A stretch of DNA of 16,244 bases from Acidobacteriota bacterium (GTDB lineage: Bacteria > Acidobacteriota > UBA4820 > DSQY01), in assembly GCA_022759065.1 (NCBI GenBank), contig JAEMPZ010000080.1, positions 1 to 16,244 on the forward strand. Reading direction: 5' to 3'. A model generated the notes under the pieces. The model made no database searches. It was not told where the DNA came from and saw only the letters and a program-made list of their open reading frames with translations. Positions 7,932-14,519 of the stretch are shown here, piece by piece. The position numbers and the translations under genes are program-made. Numbering within the stretch: position 1 is the stretch's first letter; every line of letters begins with the position of its first letter.

Positions 7932-8801
7932 TCACCTCATCCTGTCGCGGTGAATGAGACCCACGGTGATCTCCTTCCGCTCGCTAAGAGTATTGTACAG
8001 CCATTTCGCGACGGCCACGGAACGGTGGCGGCCTCCGGTGCACCCGACGGCGACGGTAAGGTAAGCCTTGCCCTCCCGCTGAAAGCGTGGCAGGAGGAAG
8101 GCGAGAAAGGAGCCGAGGCTTTGCAGGAAGGCCTTGCCTTCCTCTCCCTCCGTCACGTAACGGTACACCGCGTCGTCCTCTCCAGTCAGAGGCCTTAGCT
8201 CCGGCACGAAGAAAGGGTTTGGCAGGAACCTGACGTCGAACACGAGCGAGGCTTCCGCTGGAAGGCCATAGGCGAAGCCGAACGAAACGATGTTTACGGT
8301 TAGCCCCGAGCGCTCCGCCATGGAGGTTATCTCGTCGCGTATCTTGGCTCGAAGCTGGTGGATGTTCAGGCCCGAAGTGTCGAGTATCCAATCGGCCTTC
8401 TCGCGGATCTGCGCCAGCTTGGAGCGCTCAAGCGCTATCCCTTCTTCCACCGTCCCGCGGGGCGAGAGCGGGTGGGGGCGGCGGGTCTCCGAGAAGCGCC
8501 GCAGCAGAATTTCATCCGAGGCTTCGACGAAGATGATGTGCACGTTATGGGGCGAGCCCATCAGCGCCGCGTGAATCTGCGGAAATTTGGCGTCCAGCGC
8601 CGCTTCGCGAAGGTCGAGCCCCAGGGCCACGAGCGAGCCAAGCTCTCCAGAGGAGCCTTCGAGAAGGTCCATGAATTTCGGGAAGAGGTCCAAGGGCAGG
8701 TGTTCGACGCAGTAGAAACCCGCGTCCTCCAGGCAGCGTATGGCCTGGGTCTTGCCCGCTCCGGACATTCCGGTAACCACGTAGAGCGTTTTACGGCTCA
8801 T
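7932..8801 (-). CDS. rapZ: RapZ/YvcJ-family nucleotide-binding regulator
   Basis: P-loop protein of the RapZ (YhbJ/YvcJ) family. E. coli RapZ is an RNase adaptor that binds the sRNAs GlmY/GlmZ and tunes amino-sugar synthesis for the cell envelope; Bacillus YvcJ hydrolyses nucleotides. The 289-residue length is typical. Seen here are Walker A GMSGAGKT (11-18), RFSETRRPHPL (the usual RapZ signature), SFGFAYG, DVRFLPNPF and the C-terminal GCTGGRHRSV (253-262). The strongly basic C-terminal tail that binds sRNA in E. coli is not obvious (it ends HRDRMR), so RNA binding cannot be assumed. The start codon lies inside the end of hprK (11-nt overlap) without a clear ribosome binding site, so translation probably depends on hprK. 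Confidence 0.95.
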   Translation of the reverse strand: MSRKTLYVVTGMSGAGKTQAIRCLEDAGFYCVEHLPLDLFPKFMDLLEGSSGELGSLVALGLDLREAALDAKFPQIHAALMGSPHNVHIIFVEASDEILLRRFSETRRPHPLSPRGTVEEGIALERSKLAQIREKADWILDTSGLNIHQLRAKIRDEITSMAERSGLTVNIVSFGFAYGLPAEASLVFDVRFLPNPFFVPELRPLTGEDDAVYRYVTEGEEGKAFLQSLGSFLAFLLPRFQREGKAYLTVAVGCTGGRHRSVAVAKWLYNTLSERKEITVGLIHRDRMR

Positions 8802-9756
8802 CTTTTTGTGACCCCATTCGCTCCATGTGGAGCCGCGCGAAGGCGCGCGCCGAGTTGATGCCTTTGCGTTTTAACAAGAGGTTCCTGACGGCGACCTCCA
8901 AAAGTATCGTGATGTTGCGCGCGGGCGCGACAGGCAGCAGGAGATAGGGACAGGCCACCCCCAGTATGCTCGTCTGCGGGTCGTCCACGCCAAGGCGGTC
9001 GTAAGACCTGCCCTCGCGCCATGCCTCAAGCTCCACGACGAGATCCACCTCTTTTTGGGCTTGCGTGGCGACCACGCCGAAGAGGTCCTTGATGTTGACG
9101 ATGCCGACGCCCCGAAGTTCCATGTGGTACTGCAACATTTCGGGCGCGCGCCCCACCAGGATTTCGCCGCGCCGCCTGATCTCCACGATGTCGTCGCTGA
9201 CTAGCCGGTGGCCTCTCACCACGAGGTCCAGGGCGCTTTCGGATTTGCCCACCGAGCTTTCGCCGACCAGAAGGAGGCCGACGCCGTAAACGTCGAGAAA
9301 GGAGCCGTGCGTGGTGAGCCTTGGGGCCATCATGTCCAGAAGGCGGTCCGTTACGACGCTGATGACGTATGAGCTCGTTTTTGGGGAGCGTATCAGCGGG
9401 GTGTTCGTCGCGTTTGCGACTTCCACGAGCGCCGGCGTGGGCGTAAGCCCCTTGGTGACAAGAAAGAGGCAGACGCCTCGTTTCAGAACCGTTTCAAGCG
9501 CCTGGCGCTGGTCGGGGCCGCCGTGGCGCGAAAGATAATTGATCTCGGTCGCCCCGAGTATCTGTATCCTGTCGGGGTGAATGTACTCTGGATCGCCAGC
9601 GAGCCCGAGGCCCGGTTTCTGGATGCGCGGGTTGCCTATCTCGCGGCCCAGGCCGGCGCTTCCGGCGAGCAACTCCAGTTCAAGGTCCTTGAAGGAGTCC
9701 ATGAACTGCTGGGCCGAGAGTTTTGGATGGAATTCCTGGCCGCGGAGGACTCTCAA
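8791..9756 (-). CDS. hprK: HPr kinase/phosphorylase
   Basis: Bifunctional enzyme that phosphorylates HPr on Ser46 using ATP or pyrophosphate and also removes the phosphate. It has 321 residues. The N-terminal domain (about 10-140) contains LELELLAG and RIQILG, typical of the family. The catalytic domain has THGSFLDVYGVG (His150 is the expected catalytic histidine), Walker A GESSVGKSE (165-173), RGHRLVSDD (181-189), the family signature MELRGVGIVNI (212-222) and PVAPARN near the C-terminus. The P-loop has Ser-Val where most homologues have Gly-Ile, but it still fits GxxxxGKS. The start is TTG at 9756, overlapping the hpf stop as TTGA; the next Met (19) would cut into the N-terminal domain. Its substrate HPr, with Ser46 intact, is encoded three genes downstream. 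Confidence 0.94.
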   Translation of the reverse strand: MRVLRGQEFHPKLSAQQFMDSFKDLELELLAGSAGLGREIGNPRIQKPGLGLAGDPEYIHPDRIQILGATEINYLSRHGGPDQRQALETVLKRGVCLFLVTKGLTPTPALVEVANATNTPLIRSPKTSSYVISVVTDRLLDMMAPRLTTHGSFLDVYGVGLLLVGESSVGKSESALDLVVRGHRLVSDDIVEIRRRGEILVGRAPEMLQYHMELRGVGIVNIKDLFGVVATQAQKEVDLVVELEAWREGRSYDRLGVDDPQTSILGVACPYLLLPVAPARNITILLEVAVRNLLLKRKGINSARAFARLHMERMGSQKDEP

Positions 9757-10310
9757 GGCTTCCCCGGCGCCTCTATGAGGCTAAACGCTCCGCCTTCGTC
9801 CTTGAACAGGACCTGGAGCCTGCCGCTCTTGGCGTCCCTGAATACCACCACCGGCGCCCGAAGCTCCCTTATGGCGAGCATGGCGTCCGCTACGCTCATG
9901 GGCTTGGGAAGAAAAAGATCGCCGCGCCTTGCGTAGCGCTCCTCTTTTTGCCGCTTTGGCGGCTCCTCCTCCTCTTCCGCCTCCCCCTCGGAACTCTCGG
10001 AGGTGGCGACGCCCCTGTTTCGCCCGCTAAGGCGGCGGCCTTTTTCCTTTTTAGCCTGCTGCTCGATGGCGTCAGCCGCCTCGTTGATGGCCATGTACAT
10101 GTCCTCGGCCATTCCGCTGGCCTTGTAGATGCGGTCGTGTGCACAGTGGATCATCAGCTCGGCGTGGTGCACGCGGCGTTCGACTTGCAGCGAAACGTGG
10201 GCTGACACCATCGGCCCGGTGAACCTTTCCAGCTTGGCGATCTTCTTTTGGGCCTTTGCTCTGAGCGCGTCGGTGAGGGTCACGTTCTTTCCGGAGAAGT
10301 CAACGTCCAT
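9753..10310 (-). CDS. hpf: Long-form ribosome hibernation promoting factor
   Basis: Binds the 30S subunit at the decoding region and, in the long form, dimerises ribosomes into inactive 100S particles in stationary phase or starvation (family knowledge). The 185 residues divide into the N-terminal RaiA/S30AE fold (1-95, ending in INEAADAIEQQAKKEK), a charged acidic linker (about 100-128, including a run of five Glu) and the C-terminal dimerisation domain (130-182, KPMSVADAMLAI, VVVFRDAKSGRLQVLFK). This is the long form and not the short HPF/YfiA of enterobacteria. A strong AAGGAGGG lies just before the ATG. It follows rpoN after 19 nt and overlaps the TTG start of hprK by four bases. Placement behind rpoN is a widely conserved linkage. 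Confidence 0.95.
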   Translation of the reverse strand: MDVDFSGKNVTLTDALRAKAQKKIAKLERFTGPMVSAHVSLQVERRVHHAELMIHCAHDRIYKASGMAEDMYMAINEAADAIEQQAKKEKGRRLSGRNRGVATSESSEGEAEEEEEPPKRQKEERYARRGDLFLPKPMSVADAMLAIRELRAPVVVFRDAKSGRLQVLFKDEGGAFSLIEAPGKP

Positions 10311-10329
10311 AGCTCCCTCCTTTTGAAAG

Positions 10330-11775
10330 TCACGTTATCGCGGGCGCCTTTCGGCGCGCGGATGTCGGGATGTTCAACTCTTCCCTGTACTTTGCAACGG
10401 TCCTTCTCGCCAGCAGAATGCCCTCCCTTTTAAGGATGTCCGCCAGCCTCTGGTCGCTGAAAGGCGACCTGGGGCTTTCGCTTTCGACAAGGGTTTTTAT
10501 CCGCTCCTTCACCCGCATCGCCGAAACGTCGGCCCCGTCCAGGGTGCTGATGCCGGTCGTGAAGAAATACTTCATCGGAAGGATGCCTCTCGGCGTCTGC
10601 ATGTACTTGTTCGACACCACTCGGCTCACCGTTGACTCGTGGACTCCGACCCTGTCGGCCACGTCCCTGAGAATCAAAGGCTTCATGTAGGCCGGCCCCT
10701 TGTCGAGAAAGTCCTTCTGAAAATCCACGACCTGGCAGGCCACGTTGTAAATGGTGCGGTGGCGCTCCTCGATGCCCTTGAGAAACCACAGCGCGGAACG
10801 GACCTTCTCCTTGAGGTACGCCTGCGCGTCGGCTTCGGTCCCCGTTGACTCGGCCATCTGGCGGTAACGCGAGGAGAGCCGCAGCTTTGGCATCCCGTCA
10901 TCGTTCAGCCTGACGCGGTAAGCATCCCCGTCTTTCTCCACGATCACGTCGGGCTCTATGACCGGGTTGACGGGGTTGTTGTACCTTAGCCCCGGTTTCG
11001 GGTCGAGGTGGCGGATGACTGCCATTGCGTCGCGAACTTCGTCCGTCCGCCGCCCGACCAACTGCGCGACCTGCTCCTCCGAGAGCCGGCCGAGCGCCTC
11101 GAAGTGGTCCCTGATGATCGTAGCCGCGAGGCTCTCCCCCTTGTAAAGTTCGTCCAACTGGATGAGAAGGCACTCCTTGACGTTCCTGGCCGCGACGCCC
11201 ACCGGGTCCATCCTTTGAACCAACCCCAGGACGTTCGTGGCAAAATCATGGCTGCAACCCGCCGCGGCCGCGATCTCCTCCAGGCTGACCATGAGGTAGC
11301 CGTCCTCGTTCAGATTGCCGGCGATCGTTCTGGCAACCTGTTTCTCGGCCGGGGAGAGGCGCGAAAGGGATATCTGCCACTCCATGTGGTCCGCCAGGCT
11401 CTCGGGCCTGGAGAGGTACCTCTCGGCATCCGGCGAATCCTCTGGAACCTCGGCCGAGTCGCCACCCCGGTGCTTCATGGAGGTCTCGAGATAATCCTGG
11501 AAGTATGCCTCCACGTCAATTTTCTCGGCGTAGCTTTCCATCGGGTCAACCTCGGAGGTCTCTTCCGCCTCGGCCTGCTTCTCGGCCTCTTCCCGCCCTT
11601 CAGGCTCCTCTACGGTCGTGGCCTCCTCCAAGACCGGGTTTGTTTCAATCTCTTGCGTGACTTCGTCCTGAAGCTCAAGCCGCGTCAACTGCAACAACCG
11701 AATCGCCTGCTGTAGCGATGGCGTGAGGACCATCTTCTGCTGAAGCTTGAGATTCAATTTCTGCTGAAGCGTCAT
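10330..11775 (-). CDS. rpoN: RNA polymerase sigma-54 factor
   Basis: Sigma factor for -24/-12 promoters, which need AAA+ enhancer-binding proteins. The 481 residues show region I, rich in Gln and Leu (LQQKLNLKLQQKMVLTPSL, 3-21), an acidic region II (about 45-110, many Glu), the core-binding region III, a helix-turn-helix with ESTVSRVVSNKYMQTPRG (about 375-395) and the RpoN box ARRTVAKYRE (456-465), which contacts the -24 element. It is complete and canonical. AAGGGA before the ATG overlaps the lptB stop region; the gap to lptB is eight bases. The sigma-54 target genes cannot be told from this window, and I saw no convincing -24/-12 site in the intergenic gaps. Confidence 0.97.
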   Translation of the reverse strand: MTLQQKLNLKLQQKMVLTPSLQQAIRLLQLTRLELQDEVTQEIETNPVLEEATTVEEPEGREEAEKQAEAEETSEVDPMESYAEKIDVEAYFQDYLETSMKHRGGDSAEVPEDSPDAERYLSRPESLADHMEWQISLSRLSPAEKQVARTIAGNLNEDGYLMVSLEEIAAAAGCSHDFATNVLGLVQRMDPVGVAARNVKECLLIQLDELYKGESLAATIIRDHFEALGRLSEEQVAQLVGRRTDEVRDAMAVIRHLDPKPGLRYNNPVNPVIEPDVIVEKDGDAYRVRLNDDGMPKLRLSSRYRQMAESTGTEADAQAYLKEKVRSALWFLKGIEERHRTIYNVACQVVDFQKDFLDKGPAYMKPLILRDVADRVGVHESTVSRVVSNKYMQTPRGILPMKYFFTTGISTLDGADVSAMRVKERIKTLVESESPRSPFSDQRLADILKREGILLARRTVAKYREELNIPTSARRKAPAIT

Positions 11776-11783
11776 AGCGTCCC

Positions 11784-12518
11784 TTAGTCCAGGGCGAAGC
11801 CTTCTCCAAGATAAATGCGCTTGACTTCGGGATCTCCGGCAAGCGCCTGAGGCGTCCCGTGCCTAAAAACGCTCCCCTCGCTAATAATATAAGCCTCGTC
11901 GGTTATTTTCAACGTTTCCCGGACGTTATGGTCGGTGACGACCACTCCTATGCCCTTGGCCTTGAGCTGGAGGATTATCCTCTGGATGTCCGCGACGGCC
12001 AATGGGTCAATCCCCGCGAAGGGCTCGTCCAGAAGAAAGAAGCGCGGCGAAAGGACAAGCGCCCGGGCTATTTCAGTCCTCCGCCTTTCGCCTCCAGACA
12101 AGGCGTAAGCCGGCGACTTGGCCAGGTGGGCGATGTTGAACTCCTCAAGCACGCGCCTTGCCCGCTCCACTCGTTCGGCTGATGGAAGGTCCGTAAATTC
12201 CAGAACGGCAAGGAGGTTTTCCTCGACCGTCATCCGCCTGAAAATTGATGGTTCCTGCGGGAGGTAGGCTATTCCCGAGCGCGCCCTCTGGTACATCGGC
12301 ATGCCGGTGAGGCTCTTGCCGCTCAAAAGTATCTCCCCGGAGGTGGGCTGTACCAGGCCGACTATCATGTAGAACGTGGTGGTTTTTCCGGCGCCGTTCG
12401 GCCCCAAAAGGCCCACGACGCGCCCCGCGTCAAAGCGAAACGAGACCGACTTGACGACGGTTCTCTTGCCGAATGTCTTGACCAGGTCCCGCGTTTCGAG
12501 GGCGGATTCAACGGCCAT
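11784..12518 (-). CDS. lptB: LPS export ABC transporter ATPase LptB
   Basis: Cytosolic ATPase of the LptB2FGC complex, which extracts lipopolysaccharide from the inner membrane and pushes it along the periplasmic bridge. The 244 residues carry Walker A GPNGAGKT (39-46), Q-loop Gln88 in [13 protein letters not shown], signature [15 protein letters not shown] (140-154), Walker [14 protein letters not shown] (160-172, Glu165), and the switch histidine 197 in [10 protein letters not shown]. The [15 protein letters not shown] and DHNVRET combination is characteristic of LptB rather than other ABC ATPases. The start ATG at 12518 lies within the last codons of the upstream lptC/lptA-like gene (11-nt overlap), with AAAGGAG about ten bases upstream. 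LptF and LptG are not in the window. Confidence 0.96.
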   Translation of the reverse strand: MAVESALETRDLVKTFGKRTVVKSVSFRFDAGRVVGLLGPNGAGKTTTFYMIVGLVQPTSGEILLSGKSLTGMPMYQRARSGIAYLPQEPSIFRRMTVEENLLAVLEFTDLPSAERVERARRVLEEFNIAHLAKSPAYALSGGERRRTEIARALVLSPRFFLLDEPFAGIDPLAVADIQRIILQLKAKGIGVVVTDHNVRETLKITDEAYIISEGSVFRHGTPQALAGDPEVKRIYLGEGFALD

Positions 12519-14319
12519 CGGGTCTCTTCTCCTTTGGCACCGAGGCCTCCAGCACGCCCCTGGCGGCTGAAGTCCCCTGGTGGACGCTCATGCTCTTTTC
12601 GCCGAAGATGACCAGCGCTCCTTCGGCCCTTCGATATGGATTCTTCTGGACGAGGACGGCCCGCCCGCTGCTGGATTCCGCTTGTCCGGTCCCGTCATTG
12701 GGGTTGTACGTGAGCTTGTCCCCGGAAGCATCCCGCGAGTTGCTTGCCAGTTTGGCTTCGCCTGTTGCCGTGTAATTAAGGACCCGGTTCTCCGCGTCCA
12801 GAAGCGCCTCGACTTCGTCGGCGTCAATCGTATAACCATCGCCAGTACCGTGCGCTCCATTGCGCGCCAAAACGTGCCTGTCCAGGCCGTAGTAGGCGAT
12901 GAATGGCGCCTTTAGATCTCGCTCCCCCGATTTTGGGTCGCTCCATAGGCATAGGGCGCCGCCAGAGGCCTCCACGGAATCTTTGTTCTTGATCAAGACC
13001 GAGGGAGCTTCGAGGCGCATAGCCCCTTTGGTTACGACGCAAGCCCCCTGCAAGTTCAGCGGATATATCTTGGGCGCCGCGGAGGCCTTTTGCGAAGTGA
13101 ATGTCATGGGGGCGCTTCCTTTGGTTTCCCGCCTTCCCCTTACGTTCCCCCTGGCCTCCGTGGCGCCGCTTTCCTGGATCGTGACGTGGTCCGCCCAAAG
13201 CGTATCTTCGGCCCTTGCCATTTTGACGTCACCGTCGAGGCTCCTTACCGGGCCCTCCACCGCGGCGTGGCCGCAAGACCATTGCCCCGACGGGCCATCG
13301 CCGATAACAGGCCCTGGAAGCGATGCCGTGAACGGCCCCGCCCCAGTCGTCCCCTTGCCGGACGGCGCCTTGAGCCGGTCGCCCTTGCGGGAAACGGCGA
13401 GCTCGCCGGGCGATTCCCAGTCCCAGCCGCCGGCCGCTTTCGGGCGCAGGGAGAGAAGCGCTGTTTCGACCACTTGCGCGCTGGCATCGCTGTCGAGCTT
13501 GACGGCGCCCTGAAGCGACAGGCTCTCAATGGAGCCATCCGGCCTCATTGCCATGGCCAGTTTGTCGCAGATCATCTTTCCCGAAGGTCCCTCGCCACGG
13601 ACGGCGGGCTCAAGGGTTACGGCCTTTATCGTATTGTCTCCGGCGAAAACCAGCGAGCCGCCGGGCGCCTTCACCGTCCCCTCCGGGCCGGTGATGGTGA
13701 CGGGGCCGGTGATTTGCCCCAAGTGGGTCACCATGTCGGCAATCAACCTCTGGCAAGAAAATTCGCGGCCCGCGCCGTCCTTGAAGTGGACTTTTCCTTC
13801 GAGATAGGCCTTTTGGCTGTCGCGCTGGTACCTGAGAAGGTCGGCGCGCCCTTCAACCGATCCCCTGCGCAAATCGGCCGCCTCCTCCGAAATTATCTCG
13901 CCCTCGGGGGTCAGCCGAAAACCCGGGGAGGTGGCGGCCCAGCCGTCGGGGCGGATGATCTTGGCCTGGTCCCAAAGCCGCAAGGTATGGCTCTGCGCGT
14001 CAAAGAGGCCCTGCTTGCCCAAGGCCACGGATTCTCCCCCGGGCGATGGAAAGGAGACCCTCGCGTTGAAAAGCAGTTTCGCCTCGCCCGGCCTTTCCGT
14101 CACCTTGTCGGCGGTTACAACGAAGGCAACGGTTCCCGACCGCTCCTCCACGTACTTGAAACCGGAGGCCGCCAGGCTCCCCCCGCTTTCAACCGCCATG
14201 GCGGGGCGCTCCAGCGGCTTGACGGAAACCGTCCTGGGACGGAACTTGATTACAAGCAGCAAAAGGAACAGCGCCAGAAGAACGGTCAGAATTGCCTGGA
14301 TGAAACGGCGCCTGTTCAA
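12508..14319 (-). CDS. LptC/LptA-like fused LPS transport bridge protein
   Basis: A 603-residue periplasmic protein with one N-terminal membrane anchor (about 8-26, after MNRRR). An LptC-like beta domain follows (about 45-160; [20 protein letters not shown]), then further OstA/LptA-like beta segments to the C-terminus. The last one (about 490-580; [31 protein letters not shown]) resembles LptA best. E. coli LptC and LptA are each below 200 residues, so this is about three times longer. A module beginning [10 protein letters not shown] (242-251) recurs as [10 protein letters not shown] (340-349), suggesting internal duplication. The likely role is to receive LPS from LptB2FG and carry it through the periplasm. 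Assignment rests on fold-like pattern and on the overlap with lptB. The start is TTG at 14319, nine bases after AGGAGG; the next in-frame Met (41) would lose the anchor. No separate lptA is in the window. Confidence 0.8.
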   Translation of the reverse strand: MNRRRFIQAILTVLLALFLLLLVIKFRPRTVSVKPLERPAMAVESGGSLAASGFKYVEERSGTVAFVVTADKVTERPGEAKLLFNARVSFPSPGGESVALGKQGLFDAQSHTLRLWDQAKIIRPDGWAATSPGFRLTPEGEIISEEAADLRRGSVEGRADLLRYQRDSQKAYLEGKVHFKDGAGREFSCQRLIADMVTHLGQITGPVTITGPEGTVKAPGGSLVFAGDNTIKAVTLEPAVRGEGPSGKMICDKLAMAMRPDGSIESLSLQGAVKLDSDASAQVVETALLSLRPKAAGGWDWESPGELAVSRKGDRLKAPSGKGTTGAGPFTASLPGPVIGDGPSGQWSCGHAAVEGPVRSLDGDVKMARAEDTLWADHVTIQESGATEARGNVRGRRETKGSAPMTFTSQKASAAPKIYPLNLQGACVVTKGAMRLEAPSVLIKNKDSVEASGGALCLWSDPKSGERDLKAPFIAYYGLDRHVLARNGAHGTGDGYTIDADEVEALLDAENRVLNYTATGEAKLASNSRDASGDKLTYNPNDGTGQAESSSGRAVLVQKNPYRRAEGALVIFGEKSMSVHQGTSAARGVLEASVPKEKRPDGR

Positions 14320-14321
14320 AC

Positions 14322-14351
14322 TTGCATCCCTCCTCTCAAGGTCCCTATAAT
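14322..14351 (+). promoter_or_regulatory. Candidate promoter of the channel-like gene
   Basis: TATAAT (14346-14351) is a perfect -10 on the plus strand, with TTGCAT (14322-14327) 18 bases upstream as a weak -35. Transcription would begin near 14358, inside the palindrome, giving a leader of about 160 nt before the start at 14520. The -10 overlaps that of the opposite operon, so the two promoters would compete or fire divergently. Confidence 0.4.
14329..14334 (-). promoter_or_regulatory. Ribosome binding site for the TTG-started lptC/lptA-like gene
   Basis: AGGAGG on the minus strand lies nine bases before TTG at 14319. An ATG at 14327 is too close to it and would encode only Met-Gln-Val before a TGA that overlaps the TTG. 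The TTG is needed to keep the membrane anchor in the protein. Confidence 0.6.
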
Positions 14352-14372
14352 ACCACCGTGGTGGTTAACCAA
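14344..14372 (-). promoter_or_regulatory. Candidate promoter of the lpt-rpoN-PTS operon
   Basis: On the minus strand an AT-rich TATTATAGG (14352-14344) stands about 20-25 nt before the ribosome binding site of the first operon gene. TTGGTT (14372-14367) is 17 bases upstream of TATAGG. The -35 is weak (3/6), and it is unclear whether TATTAT or TATAGG is the true -10. It is the only AT-rich element in the short leader and has the right position. Confidence 0.4.
14352..14365. repeat. Perfect 6-2-6 inverted repeat over the divergent promoter
   Basis: ACCACC (14352-14357), GT, GGTGGT (14360-14365). It sits directly beside the shared -10 sequence, between the -35 and -10 of the minus-strand promoter and over the likely start of the plus-strand transcript. 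This suits a dimeric regulator's operator, though no regulator is known. Confidence 0.45.
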
Positions 14373-14391
14373 GGGCACGCCCCCCAAGCCC

Positions 14392-14495
14392 GCTTGCGAG
14401 GGCGGCGGTCGAGAATGGGAGAATGTGGGCTATTAGCAAGGACAGTAGGCTGCTAGCGAGGAAATCATGGCCTCTGACAGCCTATGAGCAACGGA
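14392..14495 (+). repeat. Imperfect direct repeats in the leader of the channel-like gene
   Basis: GGCTATTAGCAAGGA (14428-14442) recurs as GGCTGCTAGCGAGGA (14448-14462), 12 of 15 bases identical and offset by exactly 20 bases. A looser copy CTATGAGCAACGGA lies at 14482-14495, and GCTTGCGAGGG at 14392-14402 is a weaker relative, 60 bases from the second copy. The spacing of about two helical turns is compatible with binding sites on one DNA face. This otherwise fills the 200-nt gap between 14319 and 14520. Confidence 0.45.
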
Positions 14496-14505
14496 CTAAT
14501 TAACG

Positions 14506-14513
14506 AAAGGAGG
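14506..14513 (+). promoter_or_regulatory. Ribosome binding site deciding the channel-like gene start
   Basis: AAAGGAGG is followed six bases later by ATG at 14520. Two further in-frame ATGs exist: one at 14514 touches this element, and one at 14484 lacks its own site. The start at 14520 is therefore chosen. Confidence 0.75.
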
Positions 14514-14519
14514 ATGCCA

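Noticed and set aside
11008..11715. A 235-codon plus-strand open frame opposite rpoN
   Set aside because: Shadow frame of a canonical sigma-54 gene, with no supporting motif or start signal.
14374..14397. A GGGCAC...TTGC string considered as a sigma-54 -24/-12 promoter
   Set aside because: The spacing between the GG and GC elements is wrong for sigma-54 recognition.
13090..14436. A 448-codon open frame on the plus strand opposite the lptC/lptA-like gene
   Set aside because: It lies opposite a well-supported gene, has an Arg/Pro/Gly-rich composition with no recognisable domain, and long antisense frames are expected at this GC content.
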